Numbered from the stretch's first letter, positions 43,941 to 61,694 are shown. The stretch: 64,000 bases of DNA from an uncultured Pseudomonas sp. (GCF_913774235.1 NZ_CAJYDW010000011.1:62001-126000), one strand, 5' to 3'. Notes: generated by a model not told the origin, from the sequence alone. Numbers and translations are program-made.

Positions 43941-46744
43941 GTCGCTTGCGCGCTACCGTACGCCTACAGTTCCACAAGGATTTCACCTTCGACGATGCCC
44001 TGCCCCTGGTGGAGTACTACGCCAAGCTGGGTATCAGTCACTTCTATGCATCGCCCATCACCACCGCGCGCGCTGGCTCGGTACATGGCTACGACGTGGT
44101 CGATCCGACGCGGGTGAATCCGGAACTGGGCGGTGAAGAGGCACTGCGCCGCCTGGTCGCCCGGCTGCGCGAGCACGGCATGGGCCTGATCGCCGACTTC
44201 GTCCCCAACCATACCAATGTGGGTGGCTCGGAGAACGCCTGGTGGCTGGACATCCTCGAATGGGGCCGCCAGAGCCGCTACGCCGGCTTCTACGACATCA
44301 ACTGGTACGGTCCCGACCCGGACCTGCAGGGCCAAGTGCTGCTGCCATTCCTGGGTGACGCCTATGGCAAGGTGCTGCAGGCCGGCGAACTCAAGCTGGT
44401 GTTCGATGCCGAGCAAGGCGCCTTCCGCGTCGAGTACTACGCCCACCACTTCCCCATCAATCCCGGCACCTACGGTCAGATCCTGCGCGAAAGCGATCTG
44501 CCCCAGCTGAGCCTGTTCGCCGATGCCTTCTCGGCACGCGCCAAGGATCAGCAGGAGGCCCGTGGCGCCCAACGTCAACTGGCTGACGCTGCCAAGGAGC
44601 CGGCCGTCGCGGCCGCGATCGAGAAAGCGGTCGCTGCCTTCGACGGCAGTCAGCCAGACAATCAAGAGCGCCTGCACGCCCTGCTGGAAAGCCAGCACTA
44701 TCGCCTGGCCAGCTGGCGCACCGCCTCGGACGACATCAACTGGCGGCGCTTCTTCGACATCACCGAACTGGGCGGCTTGCGCATGGAACGCCACGAGGTG
44801 TTCGAGGAAACACACTCGCTGATCTTCCGCCTGATCAGCGAAGGCCTGCTCGACGGCCTGCGGCTGGATCACATCGACGGCCTGGCCAATCCGCGTGCCT
44901 ACTGCCGCAAGCTGCGCCGCCGGGTGGACGACCTCTGCGCCAGCCGTACCGGTGGTGCGCCGGAAGATGGCTTTCCCATTTACATCGAGAAGATCCTAGC
45001 CGACGGCGAACAGCTGCGCGAAAGCTGGGGCATCGACGGCACCACCGGCTACGAATTCATGAACGAGGTGTCGGCGGTACAGCATGCCGCCAGCGGTGAG
45101 GCCCCGCTCCGTAAGTTCTGGGCGGAAACCACTGGCCGTACCGAGGACTTCCTGGAAGAGGTCCGCGAAGCCCGGCGTCTGGTGCTCACCACCGCCTTGA
45201 ACAGCGAATTCGAATCCGCCGTGCACACCTTGCACCTGCTGGCCCAGCAGGATTGGCGTACCCGCGACACCAGCCAGGGCGCCATCCGCCGGGTGCTGCT
45301 GGAGCTGATCGTGCAGTTCAAGGTCTATCGCACCTACGCAGGCGCGGCCGGTTTCGTCGGCAACGATGCCCAGTGGTTCGACACCGCCCTGGAAGCCGCT
45401 CGCCCCCAGGTCAGCGAAGCGGAGCAGCCCCTGCTGGAGCAACTGCGTGCCTGGCTGGGTGGCGATGCGCCGCGCTACAAGCCGGTGGGCAGCGTGGCTC
45501 GTCGCGAACAGCGGCGCGCCATCACCAAGTTCCAGCAGCTCACCTCGCCCATCGCCGCCAAGGCCGTGGAAGACACCGCCTGCTATCGCTCGGCGCCGCT
45601 GCTGTCGCGCAATGATGTGGGCTTCGATCCCCAGCATTTCGCCCAGCCAGTCAGTGCCTTCCACGCGGCCAGCGGCTGGCGCGCCGAGCATTTCCCGCGC
45701 AACATGCTGACCACCGCTACCCACGATCACAAGCGCGGCGAAGACACTCGGGCGCGGCTCGCGGTGGTCTCGGAAAATCCCCAGGCCTACATCGCCCAGG
45801 CCACTCGCTGGATGGAGCAGGCGGCGCCCCTGCGTGGCCAATGGAACGATGCGCCTGCCCCGACGCCGGGCGACGAGCTGATGCTCTACCAGACCCTGCT
45901 CGCCAGCTGGCCGCTGCAGCTGCGAGCCGATGACGACAAGGGCTTGCAGGCCTATCTGGAGCGCCTGCTGCAGTGGCAGGAAAAGGCCTTGCGTGAGGAG
46001 AAGCTGGAGTCCGACTGGTGGGCACCCAACGGTGACTACGAAGCGGCCTGCAAGGCCTTCCTGGAAGGGCTGCTCACCGATACCAAGTACCTTTCGCTGC
46101 GTAAGGAAATCGTCGCCGCCGTGCACGACCTGGCTCCCGCCGGCGCGCTCAATGGGCTGGTCCAGTTGCTGCTGCGCAACACCGCGCCGGGCGTGCCTGA
46201 CCTCTACCAGGGCGGTGAATTCTGGGACTTCAGCCTGGTGGAGCCGGACAACCGTCGCGCCGTGGATTATGCCCCGCGCCGGGACGCCCTGACGCATCAG
46301 TCCTCCGCCGTGGCAGCCCTGGAGAACTGGCAGAACGGTGAGGTCAAGCAGCAGGTGCTGGCAGCGGCACTGCAACTGCGCAAGGAGCGGCCGCGCCTCT
46401 TCACCGAAGGCCGCTACGTCCCCCTGACCGTGGTAGGTGCACGGGCAGCGCACGTGCTGGCGTTCGCTCGCACCTTGGCAGAGCAGGCGGTGATCGTTGT
46501 GGTGCCGCTGCACACGTCCAGCCTGCTGGCGGACGGCGAGAAAATCGCTTTTTCCACCGATGTTTGGCAGGACACCCGGATAAAACTTCCGGAAACCTTG
46601 TCCATGTACCGTTTTGGGGAAACTTTCGTCCCCTCATCTGTCCATGTCCAGAAGAAAGAGCTATCTGTCAGCGAGGTTCTGGCACGCTTTCCGCTTGGAT
46701 TGCTCAGCTCACAAGACATCACTCAAGGAGCCGCACCGCAATGA
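43937..46744 (+). CDS. treY: Malto-oligosyltrehalose synthase
   Basis: 935 residues of GH13. The family start is TVRLQFHKDFTFDDALPLVEYY. The barrel has FVPNHTNVGG, nucleophile Asp in DGLRLDHIDGLANP near 310, acid/base Glu in YIEKILADGEQL near 350 and TATHDHKRGED near 595. The C-terminal PDLYQGGEFWDFSLVEPDNRR is typical. It converts the reducing end of a linear glucan into a trehalose unit, which TreZ cuts off. Its stop overlaps the next gene's ATG. Confidence 0.95.
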   Translation: MSRLRATVRLQFHKDFTFDDALPLVEYYAKLGISHFYASPITTARAGSVHGYDVVDPTRVNPELGGEEALRRLVARLREHGMGLIADFVPNHTNVGGSENAWWLDILEWGRQSRYAGFYDINWYGPDPDLQGQVLLPFLGDAYGKVLQAGELKLVFDAEQGAFRVEYYAHHFPINPGTYGQILRESDLPQLSLFADAFSARAKDQQEARGAQRQLADAAKEPAVAAAIEKAVAAFDGSQPDNQERLHALLESQHYRLASWRTASDDINWRRFFDITELGGLRMERHEVFEETHSLIFRLISEGLLDGLRLDHIDGLANPRAYCRKLRRRVDDLCASRTGGAPEDGFPIYIEKILADGEQLRESWGIDGTTGYEFMNEVSAVQHAASGEAPLRKFWAETTGRTEDFLEEVREARRLVLTTALNSEFESAVHTLHLLAQQDWRTRDTSQGAIRRVLLELIVQFKVYRTYAGAAGFVGNDAQWFDTALEAARPQVSEAEQPLLEQLRAWLGGDAPRYKPVGSVARREQRRAITKFQQLTSPIAAKAVEDTACYRSAPLLSRNDVGFDPQHFAQPVSAFHAASGWRAEHFPRNMLTTATHDHKRGEDTRARLAVVSENPQAYIAQATRWMEQAAPLRGQWNDAPAPTPGDELMLYQTLLASWPLQLRADDDKGLQAYLERLLQWQEKALREEKLESDWWAPNGDYEAACKAFLEGLLTDTKYLSLRKEIVAAVHDLAPAGALNGLVQLLLRNTAPGVPDLYQGGEFWDFSLVEPDNRRAVDYAPRRDALTHQSSAVAALENWQNGEVKQQVLAAALQLRKERPRLFTEGRYVPLTVVGARAAHVLAFARTLAEQAVIVVVPLHTSSLLADGEKIAFSTDVWQDTRIKLPETLSMYRFGETFVPSSVHVQKKELSVSEVLARFPLGLLSSQDITQGAAPQ

Positions 46745-47238
46745 CCCAAAAAGACGAACGCATCCAGCAGCTCGCCTATCAGATCTGGGAGTCCGAAGGG
46801 CGTCCGGCGCACGAACACGATCGCCACTGGGAGATGGCGACCCGCCTGTACGAAGCGGAACAGGAAGGTGTGGCCAAGAAGACCGTCGCCAAGAAGCCCC
46901 GCTCGACCAAGACCACCACCAGCAAGCCGGCGACTGGCAAAGCCAGCACCACGGGCAAGACCAAGAGCGGCAGCGAGAAGGCGGCGACCGAAGCGGCCGC
47001 TGCCGGCGAGTCCGTGACCGAGAAAGTCGAGGCGGCCGCCAAGAAGGTGGTGTCCAAGGCCAAGCAGGCCGTCAAGCCCAGCACCAGCAAGGCCACCCCC
47101 GCCAAGACCAGCGCCAGCAAGGCCAAGCCGGACGCGGCCGTCGAAGCCACCGGCGTAGGCGTGGCGCCCGCCACGCCGAAAAAGCCGCGGGCTTCCCGGG
47201 CCAAACCCGCGGCAGCCAAACCGGCTACCAGTGAGTGA
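46741..47238 (+). CDS. DUF2934 protein with long Lys/Ala/Pro-rich tail
   Basis: 165 residues. Residues 1-40 form a DUF2934 domain (QQLAYQIWESEGRPAHEHDRHWEMA). The remaining ~120 are low-complexity, rich in Lys, Ala, Thr and Pro with AAKPAT/KKPRA-like units, resembling the AlgP and histone H1-like tails of pseudomonads. Such tails can bind DNA or polyanions. The ATG overlaps the treY stop (ATGA), so it is made together with the trehalose enzymes. It has no known reaction; a stress-linked structural or regulatory role is a guess. Small DUF2934 proteins are found near glgX/treY in related genomes. Confidence 0.8.
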   Translation: MTQKDERIQQLAYQIWESEGRPAHEHDRHWEMATRLYEAEQEGVAKKTVAKKPRSTKTTTSKPATGKASTTGKTKSGSEKAATEAAAAGESVTEKVEAAAKKVVSKAKQAVKPSTSKATPAKTSASKAKPDAAVEATGVGVAPATPKKPRASRAKPAAAKPATSE

Positions 47239-47254
47239 TGTGATGTGATGCTTC

Positions 47255-47280
47255 GGCCTGGCCGTTCGGCCAGGCCTTCT
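47255..47280 (+). terminator. Terminator after the treZ-malQ-treY-DUF2934 block
   Basis: GGCCTGGCC, GTTC loop, GGCCAGGCC: a perfect 9-bp stem 16 bases after the DUF2934 stop. The following tract is TTCTCC, so the T-run is poor, but the stem is very stable. Confidence 0.65.
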
Positions 47281-47490
47281 CCTACCGCTCGCAAGCGGTT
47301 CCGGCTTCCGCCGAATTCCAAGATTTCTCCTGAAAAAACAACGCTTTGTCGGCTCGCTCAGGCGCCCCGGAACTGCGCTGCGTCGGGCCTTTCATATGCA
47401 GGTAGCCGGATCTGTATCGATTCAGCCACCGGCAGGTATTGAGAGCCTAACCAGAGCTACTTCCTTCCTAGCTATCCCGAGAGCGTCGAA

Positions 47491-49676
<2,186 letters not shown>

Positions 49677-49680
<4 letters not shown>

Positions 49681-50438
49681 CGAACGCGCAACAGGGTTTT
49701 TCGTTCAAGGTCCTGACCATCAACACGCACAAGGGCTTCACCTCCTTCAACCGCAAGTTCATCTTGCCGGAGTTGCGGGAGGCGGTGCGGACGGTGTCAG
49801 CGGACATTGTCTTCCTGCAGGAGGTGTTGGGCACCCACGAAAAACACCCGTTGCGCTTCGAGAACTGGCCGGCGGCGCCGCAGTACGAGTTCCTGGCCGA
49901 TTCCATGTGGACCGACTTCGCCTACGGACGCAATGCGGTCTACCCGGACGGCCATCACGGTAATGCGGTGCTGTCGAAGTTTCCCATTGTCAGCTACGAC
50001 AACTTCGACATCTCCATCGCCGGTCCGGAAAAACGCGGGATGCTGCATTGCGTCCTGCGGCTTCCGGACCAGGCGCTGGACCTGCACGTGATCTGCGTGC
50101 ACCTGGGCCTACGCGAAAAGCACCGGCAGATGCAGATGAAGCTGATCTGCGAACACATCAACTCCCTGCCCAGCGACGCACCCGTCGTGGTGGCCGGGGA
50201 TTTCAACGACTGGCGGCAGAAGGCCAACGACATCCTTGGCCAAGGCGCCGGCCTCGAAGAGGTGTTCATGAAGACCGCAGGGCGACTGCCCAAGACCTTT
50301 CCGGCGAAGCGCCCCCTGCTCTGCCTGGATCGTATCTATACGCGCAACGTTAGCGTGGGTCGCCCACAGGTGCTGGGCAATCAGCCGTGGTCGCACCTGT
50401 CCGACCACGCGCCCCTGGCCGCGGACTTCCACCTATGA
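49677..50438 (+). CDS. ybhP: Endonuclease/exonuclease/phosphatase family protein (YbhP-like)
   Basis: 253 residues of the EEP metallo-hydrolase family. Conserved segments are [13 protein letters not shown], the metal Glu in IVFLQEVLG near 45, [24 protein letters not shown] near 180 and the C-terminal [10 protein letters not shown]. It probably hydrolyses a phosphodiester, perhaps of a lipid head group given its partners. No signal peptide. ybhP, clsB and ybhN are also adjacent in E. coli. It is coupled by ATGA on both sides, to glgX and clsB. Confidence 0.87.
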
Positions 50439-51682
50439 ACTTCGAATGGCGGGACGGAAACCGCATCGCCTTGCTGGAAAACGGCGAGGACTTCTTCCCT
50501 CGGGTCTTCGAGGCGATCCGCGCGGCCGAGCGCGAGGTCATCATCGAGACCTTCATCCTCTTCTACGACAAGGTCGGCAAGGCCCTGCAGCAGGAGCTGG
50601 TGGTCGCGGCCAAGCGCGGTGTCCAGGTGGACATCACCGTGGATGCCTATGGCTCCCCGGACCTGCCGCGGGACTTCATCGACGAGATGGTCCAGGCGGG
50701 TGTGCGCTTTCGCTACTACGATCCGCGCCCGCTGGTCATGGGCATGAGGACCAACCTCTTCCGTCGCCTGCACCGCAAGATCGTGGTGGTGGATGCGCGC
50801 CTGGGCTTCATTGGCGGCATCAACTACTCCGCCGAGCACCTAGGTGACTTTGGGCCCGAAGCCAAACAGGATTACGCCGTCGAGGTAGAAGGCCCTATCG
50901 TCGACGACATCCACCGCTTCGCCCGCGATGCCATCGACTCGCCGGAAGAGACTCACCGCTGGTGGGGCAAGCGCTCACGCAAGCCGGCCAACAATCGCAA
51001 TCCCGGCAATGCCCAGGCCTTGTTCGTCTATCGCGACAATGACCAGCACCGCGCCGACATCGAGCAGCACTACCTGGAGATGCTGCGCAACGCCAAGCGC
51101 GAAGTGGTCATCGCCAACGCCTACTTCTTCCCCGGCTATCGCCTGCTGCGGGAGATGCGCAACGCCGCCCAGCGCGGCGTGCGGGTAGTGCTGATCGTCC
51201 AGGGCGAGCCGGACATGGCCATCGTCAAGGTCGGTGCCCAGATGCTCTACAACTACCTGGTCAAGGCCGGGGTGGAGATCTACGAGTACTGTCTGAGACC
51301 CCTGCACGGCAAGGTGGCGACCATGGACGAGCACTGGTCCACCGTGGGTTCGAGCAATCTCGATCCCCTGAGCCTGTCGCTCAACCTCGAATGCAATCTG
51401 ATCTTCCACGACCACGCCTTCAACCGAGAATTGCGCGGTCGCCTGGAAAACCTGATCCAGAATCACTGCGAGCATGTGGATAGCAGCAAGGTGCCCAAGC
51501 GCACCTACTGGCACCTGGCCAAGACCATGCTGGTGTTCCACTTCCTGCGTCACTTCCCCGCCTGGGTGGGCTGGTTGCCCGGGCATACGCCGAAGATCGA
51601 ACTGGTTAGCCCGCCAGTGCAACCCGAGCTCGAAACCCAGGACCGGGTGGATTCCTCGATTTCAAGGTACCCACAACGATGA
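50435..51682 (+). CDS. clsB: Cardiolipin synthase B
   Basis: 415 residues of the phospholipase D superfamily with two HKD motifs, [16 protein letters not shown] near 115 and [18 protein letters not shown] near 295. No N-terminal membrane helices, as in ClsB. It joins phosphatidyl groups to form cardiolipin (and in E. coli can use phosphatidylethanolamine-type donors) at the inner membrane. ATG 50435 overlaps the ybhP stop; the longer frame back to 50387 is rejected. Its stop overlaps the ybhN start. Confidence 0.92.
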   Translation: MNFEWRDGNRIALLENGEDFFPRVFEAIRAAEREVIIETFILFYDKVGKALQQELVVAAKRGVQVDITVDAYGSPDLPRDFIDEMVQAGVRFRYYDPRPLVMGMRTNLFRRLHRKIVVVDARLGFIGGINYSAEHLGDFGPEAKQDYAVEVEGPIVDDIHRFARDAIDSPEETHRWWGKRSRKPANNRNPGNAQALFVYRDNDQHRADIEQHYLEMLRNAKREVVIANAYFFPGYRLLREMRNAAQRGVRVVLIVQGEPDMAIVKVGAQMLYNYLVKAGVEIYEYCLRPLHGKVATMDEHWSTVGSSNLDPLSLSLNLECNLIFHDHAFNRELRGRLENLIQNHCEHVDSSKVPKRTYWHLAKTMLVFHFLRHFPAWVGWLPGHTPKIELVSPPVQPELETQDRVDSSISRYPQR

Positions 51683-52725
51683 GCAGCCATAGCGATACCC
51701 TGGAGCATGTCGATGAAGGTGAGGACGATCAGCAGGACGCCAAGCCGAAGAATGGCCGCTGGGTTCTGGCCAAGAAAATCTTGACCTGGGCCTTCCTGAT
51801 CGCGGTCATCGTGCTGCTGGTGATCTATGCCCGCAAGGTGGACTGGGGCGAGGTGTGGAAGGTCTTCACCGGCTACAAGTGGACGACCCTGGCCATGGCC
51901 GGCGGCCTCGTCGTGCTCTCCTACATCATGTACGGCTGCTACGACCTCATCGGCCGCGCCTATTGCGGGCACAAGCTGGTCAAGCGCCAGGTGTTCCTGG
52001 TGTCCTTCATTTGCTACGCCTTCACCCTCACCCTGAGTACCTGGGTCGGCGGTATCGGCATGAGGTATCGGCTGTACTCACGGCTCGGACTTTCCAGCGG
52101 CACCATCACCCGCATCTTTTCCCTGAGCATCGCCACTAACTGGCTGGGCTATATCCTGCTGGCCGGCGGCATCTTCGTCAGCGGTGTGGTGGACATGCCG
52201 TCCAACTGGTTCGTCGGCGACACCACCCTGCGGCTGATCGGCGCCGGCCTGCTGGCCTTCATCGTCTTCTACCTGGCGGTCTGCGCCTTCGCCAAGCAAC
52301 GCGAATGGACGGTACGCAAGCAGCGCCTGGCCCTGCCCTCGCTACGCATGGCCTGCCTGCAGCTGCTGGTGTCCTCGATCAACTGGATGGCCATGGCGGC
52401 CATCGTCTACCTGTTCCTCGGCCGCCAGGTGGACTATCTGCATGTGCTGGGCGTACTGCTCCTATCGAGCATCGCCATGGTAATCGTTCATATTCCCGCC
52501 GGGGTCGGCGTTCTGGAAACCGTGTTCATCGCCCTGCTGGCCAACGATGGCCTGTCCCACGGCAAGATCATTGCGGCCCTGCTCGGCTATCGGACGCTGT
52601 ACTTCATCGTGCCGCTGCTGATCGCCGCGGTGCTTTACTTCGCCCTGGAAAGCCGCGCCAAGAAGCTCAAGGTGAGCAACGACCGGCGCGAGGAGCGCAA
52701 GCAGCAGGAAGCCCACAACGCCTGA
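51679..52725 (+). CDS. ybhN: YbhN-type multi-pass membrane protein (UPF0104)
   Basis: 348 residues: an acidic cytoplasmic N-terminus, then about eight helices with the UPF0104/lysylphosphatidylglycerol-synthase-like flippase signature (STWVGGIGMRYRLYSRLGLS and IPAGVGVLETVFIALLAN). The C-terminus is highly charged. Members are thought to move lipids across the membrane. It ends the glgX-ybhP-clsB-ybhN block, and its stop is seven bases from the convergent PL7-like gene. Confidence 0.88.
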   Translation: MSSHSDTLEHVDEGEDDQQDAKPKNGRWVLAKKILTWAFLIAVIVLLVIYARKVDWGEVWKVFTGYKWTTLAMAGGLVVLSYIMYGCYDLIGRAYCGHKLVKRQVFLVSFICYAFTLTLSTWVGGIGMRYRLYSRLGLSSGTITRIFSLSIATNWLGYILLAGGIFVSGVVDMPSNWFVGDTTLRLIGAGLLAFIVFYLAVCAFAKQREWTVRKQRLALPSLRMACLQLLVSSINWMAMAAIVYLFLGRQVDYLHVLGVLLLSSIAMVIVHIPAGVGVLETVFIALLANDGLSHGKIIAALLGYRTLYFIVPLLIAAVLYFALESRAKKLKVSNDRREERKQQEAHNA

Positions 52726-52731
52726 CAGCCG

Positions 52732-53460
52732 TCAGCGATTGTTGGGTTGGTGCATCGAGATCAGCCGATAGAACTGCACCTTTCCGCCTTCGCTGGCGGG
52801 CCCTTCCGCGTCGCGCAGCCGGGCGCCGGCCTTGAAGTACAGGTGATGGCTGCTCCAGGCGCTGTCCAGTTGCAGGCCCAGATCACCGGTACGGGAACCC
52901 GCGCCATGGGCACGGACGGTGAGGACACCGCTGCGGGCCAGCTTGATGTCGTAACTGAAGCGACTGGCCAGCGGCAAGCGCTCCAGCAGGATCACATCCT
53001 TGGGATCGTCATCGGGACTTTCCCGCAGGCGGGCGATCAGCTTGCCCAGCTCCTGCTGGCCCTTGTCGGCCATCGCGCTGTCGACCCGGTAGACCAGTTG
53101 CAGCACGGCCTCGGCCGGCTTCAACGGTGCACTGGTCTGATCCTCGATCTGGCTGAGGATGACTTCGGGCCGCGAGGGCACCTGCTGCACGGCGGCCTCG
53201 GCCTGCAACAGTGCATCGGCCTCGCGATATTTCCAGGAATAGGCACTGCCGTCGGGCCGGGTTTCCCGCAGTTCGGTGGCGGGATAGTCATCGAAAGCCT
53301 GCGGGGTACCCGTGACCGGGACCCAGAACACCAGGGACCCGCCCTCACCCCGGTAGAGATAAGGACTACGGAAATTGCTGCTGTTCAGCTCGGCGGTCGT
53401 GACCTGGGCCACGGGCAAGGGCACGGGTACCGTCAGATTCCATTCGGCGAGATCGATCAT
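52732..53460 (-). CDS. PL7 (alginate lyase)-like protein with lost catalytic residues
   Basis: 242 residues with the PL7 jelly-roll start MIDLAEWNLTVPVP and recognisable core motifs, all changed at key places. RSELRE is ATELRE (Ala61 for the catalytic-groove Arg), QIH is QIE (Glu106 for the catalytic His) and KAGxY is KAGAR (Arg214 for the catalytic Tyr). It lacks a signal peptide. It may bind a glycan without cutting it, or act on another substrate. Start 53460 matches the family; 53493 is the alternative. It follows glgB on the minus strand, replacing the usual direct glgB-ybhN neighbourhood. Confidence 0.78.
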   Translation of the reverse strand: MIDLAEWNLTVPVPLPVAQVTTAELNSSNFRSPYLYRGEGGSLVFWVPVTGTPQAFDDYPATELRETRPDGSAYSWKYREADALLQAEAAVQQVPSRPEVILSQIEDQTSAPLKPAEAVLQLVYRVDSAMADKGQQELGKLIARLRESPDDDPKDVILLERLPLASRFSYDIKLARSGVLTVRAHGAGSRTGDLGLQLDSAWSSHHLYFKAGARLRDAEGPASEGGKVQFYRLISMHQPNNR

Positions 53461-53523
53461 GGGGTTCTCGGTTGCCAGACGCCTGACAAGCATCGCGCAG
53501 TTCGGCGATGCTGTCAGCGTGAC

Positions 53524-53540
53524 GCGCCCGTCCCGGGCGC
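53524..53540. repeat. GC-rich hairpin between glgB and the PL7-like gene
   Basis: GCGCCCG, three bases, CGGGCGC: a perfect 7-bp stem 11 bases after the glgB stop, without a T-tract on the minus strand. It could stabilise the glgB mRNA end or weakly terminate. Confidence 0.5.
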
Positions 53541-53551
53541 TTCCAGGGCGA

Positions 53552-59094
<5,543 letters not shown>

Positions 59095-59185
59095 GTCGTC
59101 TGTTCCTTAACAGGGCGTTCGAATCGGAGGCGTACACAGGCCGCGCGGGCGGCTCGGGATAACGACGAATCCGGACGGCGCCGGC

Positions 59186-59202
59186 GCAGGGCTCTGCCCT
59201 GC
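59186..59202. repeat. Hairpin in the glgE-treS intercistronic gap
   Basis: GCAGGGC, three bases, GCCCTGC: perfect 7-bp stem with no T-tract, about 30 bases after the glgE stop. It may affect mRNA stability or spacing between the two genes. Confidence 0.45.
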
Positions 59203-59233
59203 TCCACACCGCCCGGTCCGCCTGGTCATGGCG

Positions 59234-61237
59234 TCAGAGAGCCGGCTGGATGCGCCAGATGCCGAAGGGCATCGCCGGCTCCAGGCGTGTCCATTGGGTC
59301 TTGCCGTGCCAGGCCCAGCGGTGGCCGGTCATCAGGTCCTCGCCGTGGGTGGTGGCGTGGTCGTCGAGCCCCAGTTCCCACAGGGGCAGCTCGAAATGAC
59401 CTTCCTGGGCATTGAAGGGATCCAGGTTGATCGCGACCAGGACGAAGTTGCCCAGGTCATCGGTGCGCTTGCCGAAGTAGAGGATCTGGTCGTTCCAGCA
59501 GTTGTAGATCTTCAGCCCCAGGTGGGTCTGCAGCGCCGGGTTCTGCCGGCGGATGCGGTTGAGCTGGGCGATCTCGGCCATGATGTTGCCGGGCGCATAG
59601 AAGTCACGCGGCCGCAGCTCATACTTCTCCGAATCCAGGTACTCCTCCTTGCCCGGCGTGAGCGGCGCGCCCTCGCAGAGTTCGAAGCCGGCATACATGC
59701 CCCAGAGACCCGACCCCATGGTGGCCAGGGCGGCCCTGATCAGGAAGCCGGGCCGGCCACTGGTCTGCAGGAAGGCCGGGTTGATGTCCGGAGTGTTGAC
59801 GAAGAAGTTCGGCCGGTAGCAATCGCGTAGCGGCGCCTCGTTCAACTGGGTGAAGTACTCGGTCAGTTCGGCCTTGGTATTGCGCCAGGTGAAGTAGGTG
59901 TAGCTCTGGCTGTAACCGACCTTGCCCAGGCGCGCCATCATCGCCGGCTTGGTGAAGGCCTCGGCGAGGAACATGACGTCGGCGTCACGGCCACGGATGT
60001 CGGCGATCAGCCATTCCCAGAACGGCAGCGGCTTGGTGTGGGGGTTGTCGACGCGGAAGATCTTCACGCCCTGCTCCACCCAGTGCCAGACCACGTCGCG
60101 CAGTGCCAACCAGAGGTCCGGGATGGCGTCCTTGGCGTAGAAGTCGACATTGACGATGTCCTGATACTTCTTTGGCGGATTCTCGGCGTAGCGCATGGAC
60201 CCATCCGGTCGCCAGGAGAACCAGCCCGGATGCTCCTTGAGCCAGGGGTGATCGGGCGAGCACTGGATGGCGAAATCCAGGGCGATCTCCAGACCGTGGT
60301 CTGCCGCTGCCGCGACCAGGGCACGGAAGTCTTCCAAGGTCCCCAGCTCGGGATGCACGGCATCGTGGCCCCCGTCGGGACTGCCGATGGCATAGGGGCT
60401 GCCCGGCTGATCCGCCCCGGCGCCCAGGGTGTTGTTCTTGCCCTTGCGATGGGCCAGGCCGATGGGGTGGATCGGCGGGAAATACAGCACGTCGAAGCCC
60501 ATGTCGCGCACGCGCGGCAGTTCGCCGATGACGTTGCGGAAGGTGCCATGGCGGTGCGGATCGTCGGTGATGGAGCGCGGGAAGAGTTCGTACCAGCTGG
60601 CAAACTCGGCACGCAGCCGTTCGATGTCCAGCGGATACTCGATGCTGTGGGTCAGGTGGACATAGGCATCCACGGGCGCCATCGCCTGGCTCGCCTCGCT
60701 GGCCAGTAATACGGCGACCTTGTCCCCCTCGCTGCCGGCCTGATCCAGGCGTTGCAACAGCGCCTCCAAGGAGCCGCGCTGCTCGCCTTCGGCGCGGGAC
60801 AGCGCCTGCTCGACGTGGATGCGGCCTTCCTGCAACTCCAGGTTAAGAGGTACCGCGGCGGCGTGCTTCTTCTCGATCTCGTAGCGGTAGGTACCCCAGA
60901 CGTCCCACCAGGCCTGCACCACGAATTCATAGCGTCCCACTACCGGCGGGGTGAAGTGCCCGCGCCAGAGGTCATTGGTTTCCAATACCAGCGGTGCCTG
61001 CTGCCAGTCTTCCTCGCCTTCGCGGCGCCAGAGGATGGCGGCGGCCAGCTTGTCGTGGCCATCGGCGAAGATCTTGGCGGTGACTTCGACGACCTTGCCG
61101 GCGATGCCCTTGGCCGCGAACTGGCCATTGTCGACCGCCGGCGTGACCGCTTCGATGGCGATGCGCGGCGTCTGGGCGGCGGTGGCGGGGTCGAGGGAAA
61201 GAGTGGAAAAAGAACCGGGGAGATCGGTGTTCGACAT
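59234..61237 (-). CDS. glgE: Maltose-1-phosphate maltosyltransferase
   Basis: 667 residues of GH13_3. The N-terminal domain (RIAIEAVTPAVDNGQFAAKG) is followed by the barrel with VLYFPPIHPIG, LDFAIQCSPDHPWLKEHP, nucleophile Asp in IFRVDNPHTKPLPFWEW near 390 and Glu in MFLAEAFTKP near 420. It transfers maltosyl from alpha-maltose-1-phosphate to a growing alpha-1,4-glucan, the key step of the GlgE pathway. ATG 61237 is preferred; in-frame upstream starts (61252 and beyond) are possible. It is first in the glgE-treS-glgB-(PL7) unit. Confidence 0.94.
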   Translation of the reverse strand: MSNTDLPGSFSTLSLDPATAAQTPRIAIEAVTPAVDNGQFAAKGIAGKVVEVTAKIFADGHDKLAAAILWRREGEEDWQQAPLVLETNDLWRGHFTPPVVGRYEFVVQAWWDVWGTYRYEIEKKHAAAVPLNLELQEGRIHVEQALSRAEGEQRGSLEALLQRLDQAGSEGDKVAVLLASEASQAMAPVDAYVHLTHSIEYPLDIERLRAEFASWYELFPRSITDDPHRHGTFRNVIGELPRVRDMGFDVLYFPPIHPIGLAHRKGKNNTLGAGADQPGSPYAIGSPDGGHDAVHPELGTLEDFRALVAAAADHGLEIALDFAIQCSPDHPWLKEHPGWFSWRPDGSMRYAENPPKKYQDIVNVDFYAKDAIPDLWLALRDVVWHWVEQGVKIFRVDNPHTKPLPFWEWLIADIRGRDADVMFLAEAFTKPAMMARLGKVGYSQSYTYFTWRNTKAELTEYFTQLNEAPLRDCYRPNFFVNTPDINPAFLQTSGRPGFLIRAALATMGSGLWGMYAGFELCEGAPLTPGKEEYLDSEKYELRPRDFYAPGNIMAEIAQLNRIRRQNPALQTHLGLKIYNCWNDQILYFGKRTDDLGNFVLVAINLDPFNAQEGHFELPLWELGLDDHATTHGEDLMTGHRWAWHGKTQWTRLEPAMPFGIWRIQPAL

Positions 61238-61694
61238 CGAGCCTGACTCCATCTTGAGACGCATGAAAGGCCATATCGCCAAGACGATACGGCCTAGGTC
61301 GTGACCCCGCGACTGCTGACGCCCCATTGGACAGCCAATTGACGACTGCTCCATGGGCGGAAGCCTGCTGCACCTGGAGCTATACGCTGCGAATCTCGCC
61401 AGCGATCGTCCCAGACAGCCGCGGCAGCTTCGCTACTGGGAACGCTCGCGCGGGTGTTTCTGAAAGAGTCTGAGCCACACGGTAGCGCAAAAGTTCAGCG
61501 CCCGCGCTTCGTTTGATGCCCTCCTGTATTTCAGATAAATATCCTAAAAACAGTAGGTTACGAAATTAATGAAAAGTGTTTTGTCACCTGCATAAATTGG
61601 CCCGGTGGACAGGGCCCATTCAGCCCGCATCCTGCTCGTATCAGATTCACTTCGATGAACCAGGTGACTATTCACTTCATCTATAGCCCATAAG
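61238..61694. other. Intergenic region upstream of glgE
   Basis: About 460 bases after nadE and before glgE, both on the minus strand. The half next to nadE (61500-61690) is AT-rich with no gene; the half next to glgE is GC-rich. The glgE operon promoter and any nadE terminator should lie here, but I cannot mark a clear example of either. Confidence 0.4.
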
